DNA from: Thermocatellispora tengchongensis
GTDB taxonomy: Bacteria; Actinomycetota; Actinomycetes; Streptosporangiales; Streptosporangiaceae
Reading direction: 5' to 3'
NCBI RefSeq assembly: GCF_014202315.1
Contig: NZ_JACHGN010000014.1
Span: 186,001 to 250,000 of the forward strand
Length of the DNA: 64,000 nucleotides
In this document: positions 24,590-33,228 of the stretch, in pieces
How positions within the stretch are numbered: the stretch's first letter is position 1
Layout: each line of letters opens with the position of its first letter
Made by a program: the position numbers and the translations under genes
The notes under the pieces: generated by a model
Database searches by the model: none
What the model was told of the DNA's origin: nothing
Seen by the model: the letters and a program-made list of their open reading frames with translations, nothing else

Positions 24590-24920
24590 CGTTCGCCTGA
24601 GCCCGTCCGAGTCCGCCGTGCCCGTCCCAGTCCGTGCCCGCCCGTACCCGTCCGAGTCCCAGCCCGTCCGAGTTGCAGCCCCTCCGAGTCCCAGCCCCTC
24701 CGACTTCCAGCCGGTCCGAGTTCCAGCCGGCCCGGTTCCGGCCCTGCCGAATCCGTGCCCGTCCGAGCCCGTGCCGTCTGAGTCAGTGCCCGCCCGTGCC
24801 CGCGCGAGCCCGCCCGAGCCCGTGCCAGCTGAGTTCGTGCCGTGCGAGTTCCGGGCCCTGAGCTCCGGGCCGTCCGAGTGCCTGCCCGCCCGAGTGTGTG
24901 CCCCTCCGAGTTCGTGACCG
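24590..24920. repeat. Degenerate TCCGAG-type low-complexity repeats before the P450 gene
   Basis: Many copies of GTCCGAGTCC / CTCCGAGTTCC-like units of roughly 9-21 bp fill this region. The open frames that cross it are simple-sequence artefacts without ribosome-binding sites. It forms most of a long leader or spacer between the AT-rich promoter segment and the P450 start. Confidence 0.7.
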
Positions 24921-25022
24921 TCCCCGGCCGTACCAGCCGTCACACCACCCGTCTCCGAACGCCCCGCCGCGTCCGTCGGCTCCCTTCGCGCTGTCATGCA
25001 AGACAAGGTGAGGGACCTTCGC

Positions 25023-26408
25023 ATGCCGACCCCCAGCAGTTCCGCCACCGCGCGGGAAGCCAGGACGCTGCCGTTCCGCAGCATCGTGCCCCGGCTCGTG
25101 CGCGACCCGATCAAGGCGTTGGGCGACATCGGGACGGAGGCCGACGGTGAGATCGTGCGTCTCAACCTCGGCACCTTCCGCCCGCTTCTCGTCACCCACC
25201 CCGACCATGTGCAGCACGTGCTGCGCGGCAACGTCGCCAACTACGCCCGCGACGGCGTGTTCTGGCGTCCGCTGCGCCGCCTGTTCGGCGGCAGCGTCCT
25301 GTCCGACGGCGAGATCTGGGAGGTCAGCCGGGCCACGCTGCAACCGCTGTTCGCCGCCAAGCACGTGGAGTCGCTGGCCGGGGCCATGGCGGAGACCGTC
25401 GCCGACGCGGTGGCGGCGCTGGGCGAGACGGCCGGGCAAGAGCGTCCGGTGGACGCCGCCGCCGAGCTGGCCAGGATCGTGAACAAGACCGTGATCCGGC
25501 TGTTCTTCGGCGACCGGATCACGCCCGAGGAGAGCGAGCGGCTGATCCCGGCGCACGACGCCATCGCCACCTCGATCGTGTCCCGGCTGCTGCTCCCGCT
25601 GGTGCCGGAGTCGGTGCCGCTCCCCGGCGACCGGGCCTTCCGCGAGGCCGTGCGCACCTTCGACAGCGTCATGGTCCCCCTCGTGCACGGCTACACGCCG
25701 TCCCCCGGCGACGGGCGCGACGTGTTCTCGCTGCTGTGCCGCACCCGCGACGCGCAGGCGGGCTCGCTGCCGCCGAGCTGGGTCCGCGACAACATGGTCG
25801 CCATGTTCGCGGCCGGGACCGAGACCACGGTCGTCGCGCTGACCTGGCTGTGGCCGATCCTGGACCGCCACCCGCACGTCGAGGCCCGGCTGCGGGAGGA
25901 GATCGGCCGCGTGGTCGGCGGCGAGCGGGTCCGCCCGGACCACCTGCCCGGCCTGGTCTACACCCGGATGGTGATCCAGGAGCTGCTGCGGCTGTACCCG
26001 GTGGGGTGGATGCTCCCACGGGTGGTGGTGGAGCCGGAGACCCTCGGCGGCGTGCGGCTGCGGGCCGGCGAGACCGTGCTGATCAGCCCGTTCCTCACAC
26101 ACCGGCTGCCCTCGGTGTGGGACCGGCCGCTGGAGTTCGACCCGGAGCGGTTCGCGCCGGGGCGCGGCGAGCACCGGCACAGGTACGCCTACTTCCCCTT
26201 CGGCGGCGGGCCGCACCAGTGCATGGGCACGCACGTGTTCAACATGGAGGCCCAGTTCATCGTGGCGGCGATGCTCAGCGCGTTCCGCCCGGCGCTGGCC
26301 GCCCCCGTACCGCCGACTCCCCGCGCGGCGGCGTCGCTGCGGCCCCGGCAGAGCGTGATCATGACGCTGCGCCCGGCCGCCCACGCCACGGCGCACGGGG
26401 CCTCATGA
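25023..26408 (+). CDS. Cytochrome P450 of a diterpene locus
   Basis: Heme monooxygenase expected to oxidise the cyclised terpene. From ATG 25023 (461 residues; ATG 24996 is possible) it has the I-helix oxygen motif AGTETT at 264-269, ExxR (ELLR, 320-323) and the heme loop FPFGGGPHQCMG with Cys400. All key residues are intact. No signal or membrane anchor is seen, so it should be soluble and need separate ferredoxin partners, which are not in the window. Its stop overlaps the class I cyclase start by four bases (ATGA), tying it to terpene processing. Confidence 0.92.
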   Translation: MPTPSSSATAREARTLPFRSIVPRLVRDPIKALGDIGTEADGEIVRLNLGTFRPLLVTHPDHVQHVLRGNVANYARDGVFWRPLRRLFGGSVLSDGEIWEVSRATLQPLFAAKHVESLAGAMAETVADAVAALGETAGQERPVDAAAELARIVNKTVIRLFFGDRITPEESERLIPAHDAIATSIVSRLLLPLVPESVPLPGDRAFREAVRTFDSVMVPLVHGYTPSPGDGRDVFSLLCRTRDAQAGSLPPSWVRDNMVAMFAAGTETTVVALTWLWPILDRHPHVEARLREEIGRVVGGERVRPDHLPGLVYTRMVIQELLRLYPVGWMLPRVVVEPETLGGVRLRAGETVLISPFLTHRLPSVWDRPLEFDPERFAPGRGEHRHRYAYFPFGGGPHQCMGTHVFNMEAQFIVAAMLSAFRPALAAPVPPTPRAAASLRPRQSVIMTLRPAAHATAHGAS

Positions 26409-27295
26409 GCGCCCCGGACCAGGCGGCCCCCGCGGTCGTGCCCGAGGCCGCCCTGCTCGGGCGCACCTGCGCGGTCGCCGGCAGGCTGCAGCGGGACATG
26501 CGCGGCTGGGCGGAGGAGTACCCCTCGCTGTTCGACGCCAAGCCGTTCGACCCGGCGCTGTACAGCACGCTCGCGCTCGCCTCGGCCTTCAGCGGCCCGT
26601 GGTTGTCGGCGGCCGAGCTGCGCATCGCCAACCGGGCCTGCCTGTGGTGCTTCGGCCTGGACTGGCTGGTGGACTACGCGGCCGGCTCGCCGCGGGAGGT
26701 GCGCGAGCTGGTACGCCGCTGCCGTGCGGTGGTGGACGGCGAGGCCCCGGCGCCGGGCGACGACCTGACCCGGTTCCTGGCCGACATCCGGGACGAGCTG
26801 GCCGCCGCCCCCGCCTTCGCCGCCCTCGGCGCGGCCTGGCGCGAGGAGTTCGCCCGCATGGCCACGGCCATGACCAGGGAGGCGGAGTGGAAGGCCGCCG
26901 GGGTCGTGCCGTCGTACGCGGAGTACCTCGGCAACGCCGACAACCTCGGCTTCTCCTTCGTGTTCGTCTCGCACTGGATCGCGACCTCCGGCACGGCCGA
27001 GGTGACCGGGACCGGGGACGTGCGGCGGGCCGCGCAGGCGGTGCAGCGGGTGATCCGGCTGCTCAACGACCTGGGCACCTACGAGCGCGACCTGGCCTGG
27101 GGCGACCTGAACGCGCTGCTGCTCGGGGTGACCCGCGAGGAGGTGACCGCCCAGGTGGCCGAGCTGGCCGCGCGGGCCCGCGACCTGCTCGCGCCCCTGC
27201 GCCCGGCCAACCGGGAGGCGGCGGACTACATGGAGCGGCAGATGGACTTCTGCGCCGGGTTCTACCAGGTCTCGGACTACTGGGGGAGCATGTGA
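26405..27295 (+). CDS. Class I terpene synthase (diterpene-type)
   Basis: Ionisation-type terpene cyclase of 296 residues, alpha domain only. The first metal motif is a reduced DxxxD (DWLVD, residues 86-90) instead of DDxxD, and the second is NDLGTYERD (221-229), which fits the NDxxS/TxxxE/D pattern with Asp at the last place. The C-terminal RQMDFCAGFYQVSDYW (about 279-294) resembles the closing helix of the fold. Since a class II enzyme follows directly, it likely acts on the bicyclic diphosphate made by that enzyme. Product unknown. Confidence 0.85.
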   Translation: MSAPDQAAPAVVPEAALLGRTCAVAGRLQRDMRGWAEEYPSLFDAKPFDPALYSTLALASAFSGPWLSAAELRIANRACLWCFGLDWLVDYAAGSPREVRELVRRCRAVVDGEAPAPGDDLTRFLADIRDELAAAPAFAALGAAWREEFARMATAMTREAEWKAAGVVPSYAEYLGNADNLGFSFVFVSHWIATSGTAEVTGTGDVRRAAQAVQRVIRLLNDLGTYERDLAWGDLNALLLGVTREEVTAQVAELAARARDLLAPLRPANREAADYMERQMDFCAGFYQVSDYWGSM

Positions 27296-28959
27296 CCACG
27301 CTCGGAACCGCGAACTCCGTGGACGTGGCCGGGCGGGCGGCCCGGCTGGTGGCCGAACTGGCGGCCGAGCCGTGGGGCCGGGTCTCCCCCTCGGTGTACG
27401 AGACCGGGCGGCTGGTGACGCTGGCGCCCTGGCTGACCGGGCACGGCGAGCGGATCGGCTACCTGACGGGCGCGCAGCGGGCCGACGGCGGCTGGGGCGG
27501 GCCCGGCGGCTACGCGCTGGTGCCCACGCTGAGCGCGGTCGAGGCCCTGCTGTCGGAGTCGCGCCGCCCCGGATCGCCGCACGCGGGCGCGGTGGCGGGG
27601 GCGGTGCACCGGGGGCTGGAGACCGTGTTCGGCTACTTACGCGGCCCTCGGGCGATGACCGCGGCGGAGCTGCCCGACATGCCGGCCATCGAGCTGATCG
27701 TCTCCTCGCTGACCGCGCGGATCAACGCCCACCTGGCCGCGCTCGCCGAGGACCCGGCCCCGGCCGCGGGGCTGGGCCGGTGGGCGGGCGCGGGACCGCT
27801 GGAGCCGCCGCCCGGCGTGGACGCCTCCGGCGTGCTGGCGGCGCTGCGGGCGCGGCTGGCCGCGGGCGAGCCGGTGCCGGAGAAGCTGCTGCACGCCCTG
27901 GAGGTGGCCGGCGAGGCGGCGGCGGGCGCGGCCGGCGCCCCGCTGACCCCGATCGGCTCGGTCGGCGCCTCCCCGGCCGCGACCGCCGCGTGGCTGGCCG
28001 GGCGGGGCCCGGCCGAGCCGCGTCACCCGGCCCGGCGGCACCTGGAGTCGGTGGTGCGCAGGCACGGCGGCCCGGTGCCGTGCGGCATCCCGGTCACGCT
28101 GTTCGAGCGCGGCTGGGTGCTGAGCACGCTGGCGCGGGCGGGCGTGCCGCTGCGGGTGCCGGAGCACCTGCGGTGGAGCCTGGGGGCCGCGTGCGACCCG
28201 CTGGGCACGCCGGCGGGTCCCGGCCTGCCCCCGGACGCCGACACCACCTCGGTCGCCCTGTACGCGCTGGCGCTGCTCGGCCTGCCGTACGAGCCGGCCA
28301 GCCTGTGGCCGTACGAGATGGAGACGCACTTTTGCACCTGGCCCGGCGAGCAGGGCCAGTCGCTCACGGTCAACGCGCACGTCCTGGACGCCTTCGGCCG
28401 GTACGCGGCCGTGGCCCCGGACGCGGCGCCGCGGTACCGGGCGGCGATGGCGAAGGTGGCGGGCTGGCTGCGCGAGCGGCAGGCCGCCGACGGGAGCTGG
28501 GCGGACCGGTGGCACGCCTCGCCGTACTACGCGACGGCGTGCTGCGCGCTGGCGCTGGCCGAGTACGGCGGGGCGGCCTCGCGGCCGGCGGTGGCGGCGG
28601 CCGTCCGCTGGGTGCTGGAGACCCAGCGGGAGGACGGCTCGTGGGGCCGCTGGTCCGGCACCCGGGAGGAGACCGCGTACGCGATGCAGGTCCTGCTGCT
28701 GACGGGCGCGCCCGCCCCGCGGAACGCGGCGGCGGCGCGGCGCGGGTACGCGTACCTGATGGAGACGGCCCTGATGGAGACGGCCCTGATGGACACGGCC
28801 TCCATGGACACGGCCTCCATGGAGACGGCCCCGAAGGGGACGGTGGGCGTGCTGCAAGATCCCCCGCTGTGGCACGATAAGGACCTCTACGCGCCCTCGG
28901 CCATCGTGGGCGCGGCCGTGCTGTCCGCAATCCATGCGGCGCGGCGCAACCGCCTGTAA
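27292..28959 (+). CDS. Class II diterpene cyclase (beta-gamma fold, DxDT variant)
   Basis: Protonation-type cyclase of 555 residues (GTG start overlapping the class I stop) expected to turn geranylgeranyl diphosphate into a copalyl-type or rearranged bicycle. It shows prenyltransferase/squalene-cyclase repeats: GAQRADGGWG at 60-69, RQAADGSW and TQREDGSWGRW near the C-terminus. The catalytic motif reads PDADTTS (Asp315-Ala-Asp317-Thr318), so the first and middle Asp of DxDD are kept and the last is Thr. A 15-bp repeat adds a LMETALMETALMDTASMDTA-like stretch near residue 490-513. No gamma-domain loss is evident. Confidence 0.86.
   Translation: MTTLGTANSVDVAGRAARLVAELAAEPWGRVSPSVYETGRLVTLAPWLTGHGERIGYLTGAQRADGGWGGPGGYALVPTLSAVEALLSESRRPGSPHAGAVAGAVHRGLETVFGYLRGPRAMTAAELPDMPAIELIVSSLTARINAHLAALAEDPAPAAGLGRWAGAGPLEPPPGVDASGVLAALRARLAAGEPVPEKLLHALEVAGEAAAGAAGAPLTPIGSVGASPAATAAWLAGRGPAEPRHPARRHLESVVRRHGGPVPCGIPVTLFERGWVLSTLARAGVPLRVPEHLRWSLGAACDPLGTPAGPGLPPDADTTSVALYALALLGLPYEPASLWPYEMETHFCTWPGEQGQSLTVNAHVLDAFGRYAAVAPDAAPRYRAAMAKVAGWLRERQAADGSWADRWHASPYYATACCALALAEYGGAASRPAVAAAVRWVLETQREDGSWGRWSGTREETAYAMQVLLLTGAPAPRNAAAARRGYAYLMETALMETALMDTASMDTASMETAPKGTVGVLQDPPLWHDKDLYAPSAIVGAAVLSAIHAARRNRL
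28756..28830 (+). repeat. 15-bp tandem repeat, five copies, inside the class II cyclase
   Basis: CTGATGGAGACGGCC and close variants occupy 28756-28770, 28771-28785, 28786-28800, 28801-28815 and 28816-28830. The unit is a multiple of three, so it adds Leu/Ser-Met-Glu/Asp-Thr-Ala blocks in frame. Confidence 0.97.
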
Positions 28960-29009
28960 AATGCCCCTGTAAAGGCAGCTACCTTAGCATACTCGGCATA
29001 AATCACCAG

Positions 29010-29044
29010 TCCGACAAACCAGGACAATCACCTGGCGTGTCGGA
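29010..29044. terminator. Stem-loop after the diterpene operon (possible terminator)
   Basis: TCCGACA (29010-29016) pairs with TGTCGGA (29038-29044), and inside it CCAGG pairs with CCTGG around a seven-base loop. It starts 50 bases after the class II stop. There is no T-run, as is common in GC-rich actinomycetes. Confidence 0.6.
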
Positions 29045-29081
29045 ATGGCGACTTGAGCCGGTATTGCGGGATTGCTAGGGT

Positions 29082-29125
29082 GCCAGGGGTCCGGCGTTGC
29101 CTCGGGTGACGCCGCAACCCCTGGC
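29082..29125. other. Long stem-loop in the leader of the conservon operon
   Basis: GCCAGGGGT (29082-29090) pairs with ACCCCTGGC (29117-29125) and GGCGT with ACGCC inside it. It lies 76 bases before the kinase start and could be a leader structure or part of an operator. Role unknown. Confidence 0.5.
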
Positions 29126-29200
29126 GCCGGGTGGTTGGCATCAGTTAATCGCCGTGAAACGTGCTGCGGGTTTCCCCCCGGCTTCGCAGGATGGGTAAGC

Positions 29201-31741
29201 ATGCGATTCCGCAAATCCCGTGTGGGGACCAAGGTCACTGCCCTGCTCGTGTCGCTCGCCGCGCTGTGGGTCTTCGCCGCCTGGGTCACCCTGCGCGAGG
29301 GCATCAACCTCCTCTGGGTGGCCAGGCTGGACGCCGGGATCGCCTCACCCAGCGAGCCCCTGCTCGCCGAGCTCCAGCAGGAGCGCCGGCTGACCGCCGT
29401 GCGGCTGGGCGACGACACCAGGCGGCAGCGCGACGCGCTCGCCGAGCAGCGCCGGCGCACCGACACCGCTCTGGCCGAGTTCCGGGAGAAGGCGACCGGC
29501 GGCGACATCTCCCTGGCGGCCGGCGAGGTGCTCCAGCGCCGCCTGGACGACGCGCTCAAGCGGCTCGGCGACCTCGGCCCCGCCCGTAAGCGGATCGACG
29601 CCGGCGAGGTCGGCCAGGAGCGCGCCGCCGCGACGTACTCCGACATCATCGGCTCGCTGTTCCAGGTGTACGACTCCCTGGCCACGCTCGACGACGAGAC
29701 CTTCGCCAAGGACACCCGCACCCTCATCGACGTGAACCGGGCCAAGGAGATCCTGTCCCAGGAGGACGCGCTGCTCGCCGGCGTGCTCTCGGCGGGGCGC
29801 TTCACCCCCGAGCAGTACACCGAGTTCGTGCAGACGGTCGGCGTCCGGCGGCACAGCATGACCCAGGCCCTGCACGAGCTGCGCGACGCCGACCCCGAGG
29901 CGTACAAGACGCTGAGCCGCAGCGCCGCGCTCACCCGGGTCACCGCGCTGGAAGACATGGTGCTCCAGTTCGGCGGCGCCGACTCCTCCCCGCCGGTCGG
30001 CGCCGAACAGTGGCGCGGCGCGGCGGAGCCCGCGCTCGCCGAGGTCGAGCAGGTCGTGGTCACCGCGGGCGACCGGCTGGTGGAACGCGCCACGCCCATC
30101 GCCGCCGGCGTCATCCTCCGCCTCGCCCTGGCCGGCGGCCTCGGCCTGATCGCCGTCGTCGCCTCGATCGTGCTGTCCATCACCACCGCCCGGTCGCTGG
30201 TCCGCCAGCTCGACAAGCTGCGCCGGGCCGCCACCGAGCTGGCCGACGAGCGGCTGCCCGGCATCGTGGACCGCCTCGGCCACGGCGAGCGGGTGGACAT
30301 CGCCGCCGAGGCCCCGCCGCTGCGGTTCGGCGACGACCAGATCGGCCAGGTGGGCCAGGCGTTCAACCACATGCAGGCCACCGCGATCCGGGTCGCGGTC
30401 GAGCAGGCCGAGCTGCGCCGCAGCATCCGCGAGATCCTGCTCAGCCTGGCCCGCCGCACCCAGTCGCTGGTGCACCGGCAGCTCACCCTGCTCGACCAGA
30501 TGGAGCGCAGGGAGTCCGACCCGGCCGACCTGAAGGACCTGTTCCGGGTGGACCACCTCGCCACCCGCATGCGCCGCAACGCCGAGAACCTGATCGTGCT
30601 CTCCGGCGCCTCCCCGGCCCGGTCCTGGCGCCGCCCGGTCCCGATGATCGACGTCGTACGCGGCGCGCTGGCCGAGGTCGAGGACTACACCCGGGTCACC
30701 GTGCCGCCCATGGGCGAGGTCGCCCTGGCCGGGCGCGCGGTCGGCGACGTGATCCACCTGCTGGCCGAGCTGATCGAGAACGCGGTCTCCTACTCCCCGC
30801 CCTACACCACCGCCCAGGTGGTGGGCCAGATGGCGGCCAACGGGTACGTCATCGAGATCGAGGACCGCGGGCTCGGCATGAGCCCGGCCGACCTGGAGGC
30901 GGCCAACCAGCGCATCGAGAACCCGCCGGAGTTCGACCTGCGCGACACCGCCCGCCTGGGCCTGTACGTCGTCAGCCGCCTGGCCGAACGGCACAACATC
31001 AAGGTCATGCTCAAGCCCTCGCCGTACGGCGGCACCACGGCGGTCATCCTGCTGCCGCGCGACATCGTCATCGAGGACCCCGAGACCGAGACCGCCGACG
31101 GCGCCGAGGACGCCGCCTACGACGGCGAGGCCGCGCCGCTGCTCTCGGTCGCCGCCGACTCGGCCGCCACGACGGGCACGCTCACCGCGGTCCCCGGCCC
31201 GCGTACCGGCCGCGACCCGCACCTGCACCCGCGCCCCCGGCCCGTGCCCGGCCCCGGCCCGCGGCCCTCCGGCCCCGCCGACACCTCAGGCCCTGCCCAT
31301 GCCTCGGGCCCTGCCCACGCCTCAGGCCCTGCCCGCACCCCCGGCCGCGCGGACCCCGGCGACCGCGACGGCCGGGCGCCCCTCGCCGACCAGGGCGAGG
31401 GCGCCCAGACTCAGAACCCGACGCAGGAAGAGTCACAGCCCGTGCCCGAGACCGCGTTCACCCCACACGGCCTGCCGTTCCGCGTGCCGCAGGCGAGCCT
31501 GGCGCCCCCGCTGCGCGTGGACGCGCCGCCCGCCGCCGAATCCGGAGACCCCGGTGACGACGACGAGCGGTCTCCCGAGGAGATCCGCCGGATCATGGGG
31601 TCCTACCAGGCCGGCACCCGGAGGGGCAGGTCCGAGGCCCGCCAGGCCCTGGAGAACGGACGGCCGCTGGGCCCGCCGATCCGCCCGATCGACGGCGGCG
31701 GGCGCCGCCACGGCGAGGACCCGACGCCCCCCACCGGTTGA
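29201..31741 (+). CDS. Conservon sensor histidine kinase-like protein (CvnA type)
   Basis: Membrane sensor of a G-protein-like conservon. From ATG 29201 (846 residues) it has a transmembrane helix at about 12-30, an extracytoplasmic nitrate/nitrite-sensing-like all-alpha domain, a second transmembrane helix at about 303-327, a HAMP-like segment, a region with RVDHLATRMRRNAENL in place of a classical HisKA box, and a HATPase domain with N-box ELIENAVSYSP (about 522-532) and DRGLGMSP. The long C-terminal tail is Pro/Ala-rich, with an 18-bp repeat at 31284-31337. Start of a four-gene set in the canonical order. Ligand unknown. Confidence 0.9.
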   Translation: MRFRKSRVGTKVTALLVSLAALWVFAAWVTLREGINLLWVARLDAGIASPSEPLLAELQQERRLTAVRLGDDTRRQRDALAEQRRRTDTALAEFREKATGGDISLAAGEVLQRRLDDALKRLGDLGPARKRIDAGEVGQERAAATYSDIIGSLFQVYDSLATLDDETFAKDTRTLIDVNRAKEILSQEDALLAGVLSAGRFTPEQYTEFVQTVGVRRHSMTQALHELRDADPEAYKTLSRSAALTRVTALEDMVLQFGGADSSPPVGAEQWRGAAEPALAEVEQVVVTAGDRLVERATPIAAGVILRLALAGGLGLIAVVASIVLSITTARSLVRQLDKLRRAATELADERLPGIVDRLGHGERVDIAAEAPPLRFGDDQIGQVGQAFNHMQATAIRVAVEQAELRRSIREILLSLARRTQSLVHRQLTLLDQMERRESDPADLKDLFRVDHLATRMRRNAENLIVLSGASPARSWRRPVPMIDVVRGALAEVEDYTRVTVPPMGEVALAGRAVGDVIHLLAELIENAVSYSPPYTTAQVVGQMAANGYVIEIEDRGLGMSPADLEAANQRIENPPEFDLRDTARLGLYVVSRLAERHNIKVMLKPSPYGGTTAVILLPRDIVIEDPETETADGAEDAAYDGEAAPLLSVAADSAATTGTLTAVPGPRTGRDPHLHPRPRPVPGPGPRPSGPADTSGPAHASGPAHASGPARTPGRADPGDRDGRAPLADQGEGAQTQNPTQEESQPVPETAFTPHGLPFRVPQASLAPPLRVDAPPAAESGDPGDDDERSPEEIRRIMGSYQAGTRRGRSEARQALENGRPLGPPIRPIDGGGRRHGEDPTPPTG
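31284..31337 (+). repeat. 18-bp tandem repeat, three copies, in the CvnA linker
   Basis: CCTCAGGCCCTGCCCATG-like units at 31284-31301, 31302-31319 and 31320-31337 encode repeated SGPAH blocks in the disordered C-terminal tail of the kinase. Confidence 0.9.
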
Positions 31742-31791
31742 CGCCGGACACCCAGCCCCCAATCCGCACGCACCCCAGAAAGAGGCTCGTG

Positions 31792-32220
31792 GTGCAGAAC
31801 ACAGCATCGTCCGCCGACCTGACATGGTTGCTCGACGACCTTGTGGCGCGGACCAGCGAGGCAAAACACGGCATCGTCCTGTCCACGGACGGCCTGCTGC
31901 TCGCCACATCCCGCGACCTGACCACGGCCGACGCCGAGCACCTGTCCGCCGTGGCCGCCGGCATCCAGAGCCTCGCCAAGGGCGTGAGCGAACGCTTCGG
32001 GGGCGGAAGCGTCCGTCAGACGATCATCGAGATGCGGCAGGCGTACCTGCTGGTCACGGTGGCGGGGCAGGGCGCCTGCCTGGCCGTGCTGTGCGGCCAG
32101 GACGCCGATGTCGGCCTGGTGGCCTACGAGATGGCGATGCTGGTCACCCGCGTCGGCCAGTACCTGTCCTCCCCGGCCAGGGGCGGCTACGACCCGGGAC
32201 ACGGCGAGGGCAGACGATGA
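31792..32220 (+). CDS. Roadblock/LC7 protein (CvnB type)
   Basis: A 142-residue roadblock/LC7 protein, predicted to regulate the partner GTPase as in MglB-type systems. The domain spans nearly the whole protein: LTWLLDDLVARTSEAKHGIVLS at the start, an AEHLSAVAAGIQSLAKG helix and QGACLAVLCGQDADVGLVAYEM. I chose GTG 31792 (or the adjacent GTG 31789) because AGAAAGAGG lies six to nine bases upstream; the frame is open from 31738 but has no better site. It overlaps cvnC by four bases. Confidence 0.9.
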   Translation: MQNTASSADLTWLLDDLVARTSEAKHGIVLSTDGLLLATSRDLTTADAEHLSAVAAGIQSLAKGVSERFGGGSVRQTIIEMRQAYLLVTVAGQGACLAVLCGQDADVGLVAYEMAMLVTRVGQYLSSPARGGYDPGHGEGRR

Positions 32221-32642
32221 GCGGCGTCCAGGAACCCGGGCGGGGAGACCGCGAGAAGCCCCGGCGCCCGGAGCCCGTCGAGGAGCAGTGGCTCGACGAG
32301 CACGCCGGCCCGGTCGTGCGGCCGTACGTGATGACCCGGGGGCGCACCGAACCGGTGCGCGGCGACTTCAACCTGATCTCCCTGGTCGTGGCGCAGCGGG
32401 CGGTGCCCGCCGCGGAGGCGGGCCTCGATCCGGAGCACCGCACGATCATGCGGCTGTGCCGTGAGCCGCAGTCGGTGGCCGAGATCGCGGCGTACCTCGA
32501 CCTGCCGGCCGGCACGGTGCGCGTGCTGCTCGGCGACCTGCTCGACCGCGGCTACATCGCCGTGCAGGACCCCCAGCCGGAAATGGACATTCGCGACAGA
32601 AGGATGTACGAGGCGGTGCTGAATGGACTTCGGGCGCTCTGA
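32217..32642 (+). CDS. DUF742 protein (CvnC type)
   Basis: A 141-residue conservon component with a winged-helix-like DUF742 domain: VRPYVMTRGRTEPVRGDFNL, then HRTIMRLCREPQSVAEIAAYLD and VRVLLGDLLDRGYIAV. It probably contacts the roadblock or GTPase rather than DNA, though the helix-turn-helix-like part leaves that open. Its start overlaps cvnB by four bases and its end overlaps cvnD by 20 bases, which indicates strict co-translation. Confidence 0.92.
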   Translation: MSGVQEPGRGDREKPRRPEPVEEQWLDEHAGPVVRPYVMTRGRTEPVRGDFNLISLVVAQRAVPAAEAGLDPEHRTIMRLCREPQSVAEIAAYLDLPAGTVRVLLGDLLDRGYIAVQDPQPEMDIRDRRMYEAVLNGLRAL

Positions 32643-33225
32643 CCGGCAGCCGCCGGCCCGCAAGATGCCGACCGCGATCAAGCTGCTGGTCGCCGGCGGC
32701 TTCGGCGTCGGCAAGACCACCCTGGTCGGCGCGGTCTCCGAGATCCGCCCGCTGCGCACCGAGGAGTTCCTGACCGACCGCAGCGTGGGCGTGGACGACA
32801 TCGCCGGGGTGGAGGCCAAGACCACCACCACCGTCGCGATGGACTTCGGCCGGATCAGCTTCTCCGACCAGTACGTGCTGTACCTGTTCGGCACGCCCGG
32901 CCAGGAGCGGTTCTGGTTCATGTGGGACGAGCTGGCCGCGGGCTCGCTCGGCGCGGTCATCCTCGCCGACACCCGCAGGCTCGCCGACTGCTTCCCGTCG
33001 GTCGACTACTTCGAGCGCCGCGAGACCCCGTTCATCGTCGCGGTCAACTGCTTCGACGGCGCCCGCCGGTACGAGCTGGACGAGGTACGCCTGGCGCTCC
33101 AGCTCAAGGACGAGATCCCGATCATCCTGTGCGACGCGCGGCGCAGGGAGTCGGGCAAGGAGGTCCTGATCACCCTGGTCAGGCACGCCATGGAGATCAA
33201 CAGCCGTCGTCCCGTACCCTCCTGA
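32623..33225 (+). CDS. Small GTPase of the conservon (CvnD type)
   Basis: A 200-residue Ras-like/ATP-GTP-binding protein. The P-loop GGFGVGKTTLVGAV is at about residues 25-38, switch I-like threonines follow in EAKTTTTVAMDFG, the G3 motif is FGTPGQERF, and the G4 position reads NCFD rather than NKxD, as is usual in this family. It would switch a membrane signal received by the kinase-like CvnA. The 20-base overlap with cvnC sets the start. Confidence 0.93.
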   Translation: MDFGRSDRQPPARKMPTAIKLLVAGGFGVGKTTLVGAVSEIRPLRTEEFLTDRSVGVDDIAGVEAKTTTTVAMDFGRISFSDQYVLYLFGTPGQERFWFMWDELAAGSLGAVILADTRRLADCFPSVDYFERRETPFIVAVNCFDGARRYELDEVRLALQLKDEIPIILCDARRRESGKEVLITLVRHAMEINSRRPVPS

Positions 33226-33228
33226 GGC

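Noticed and set aside
24551-25240. 229-codon minus-strand frame before the P450 gene
   Set aside because: It is made of TCCGAG-type simple repeats and the antisense of the P450 start; no domain.
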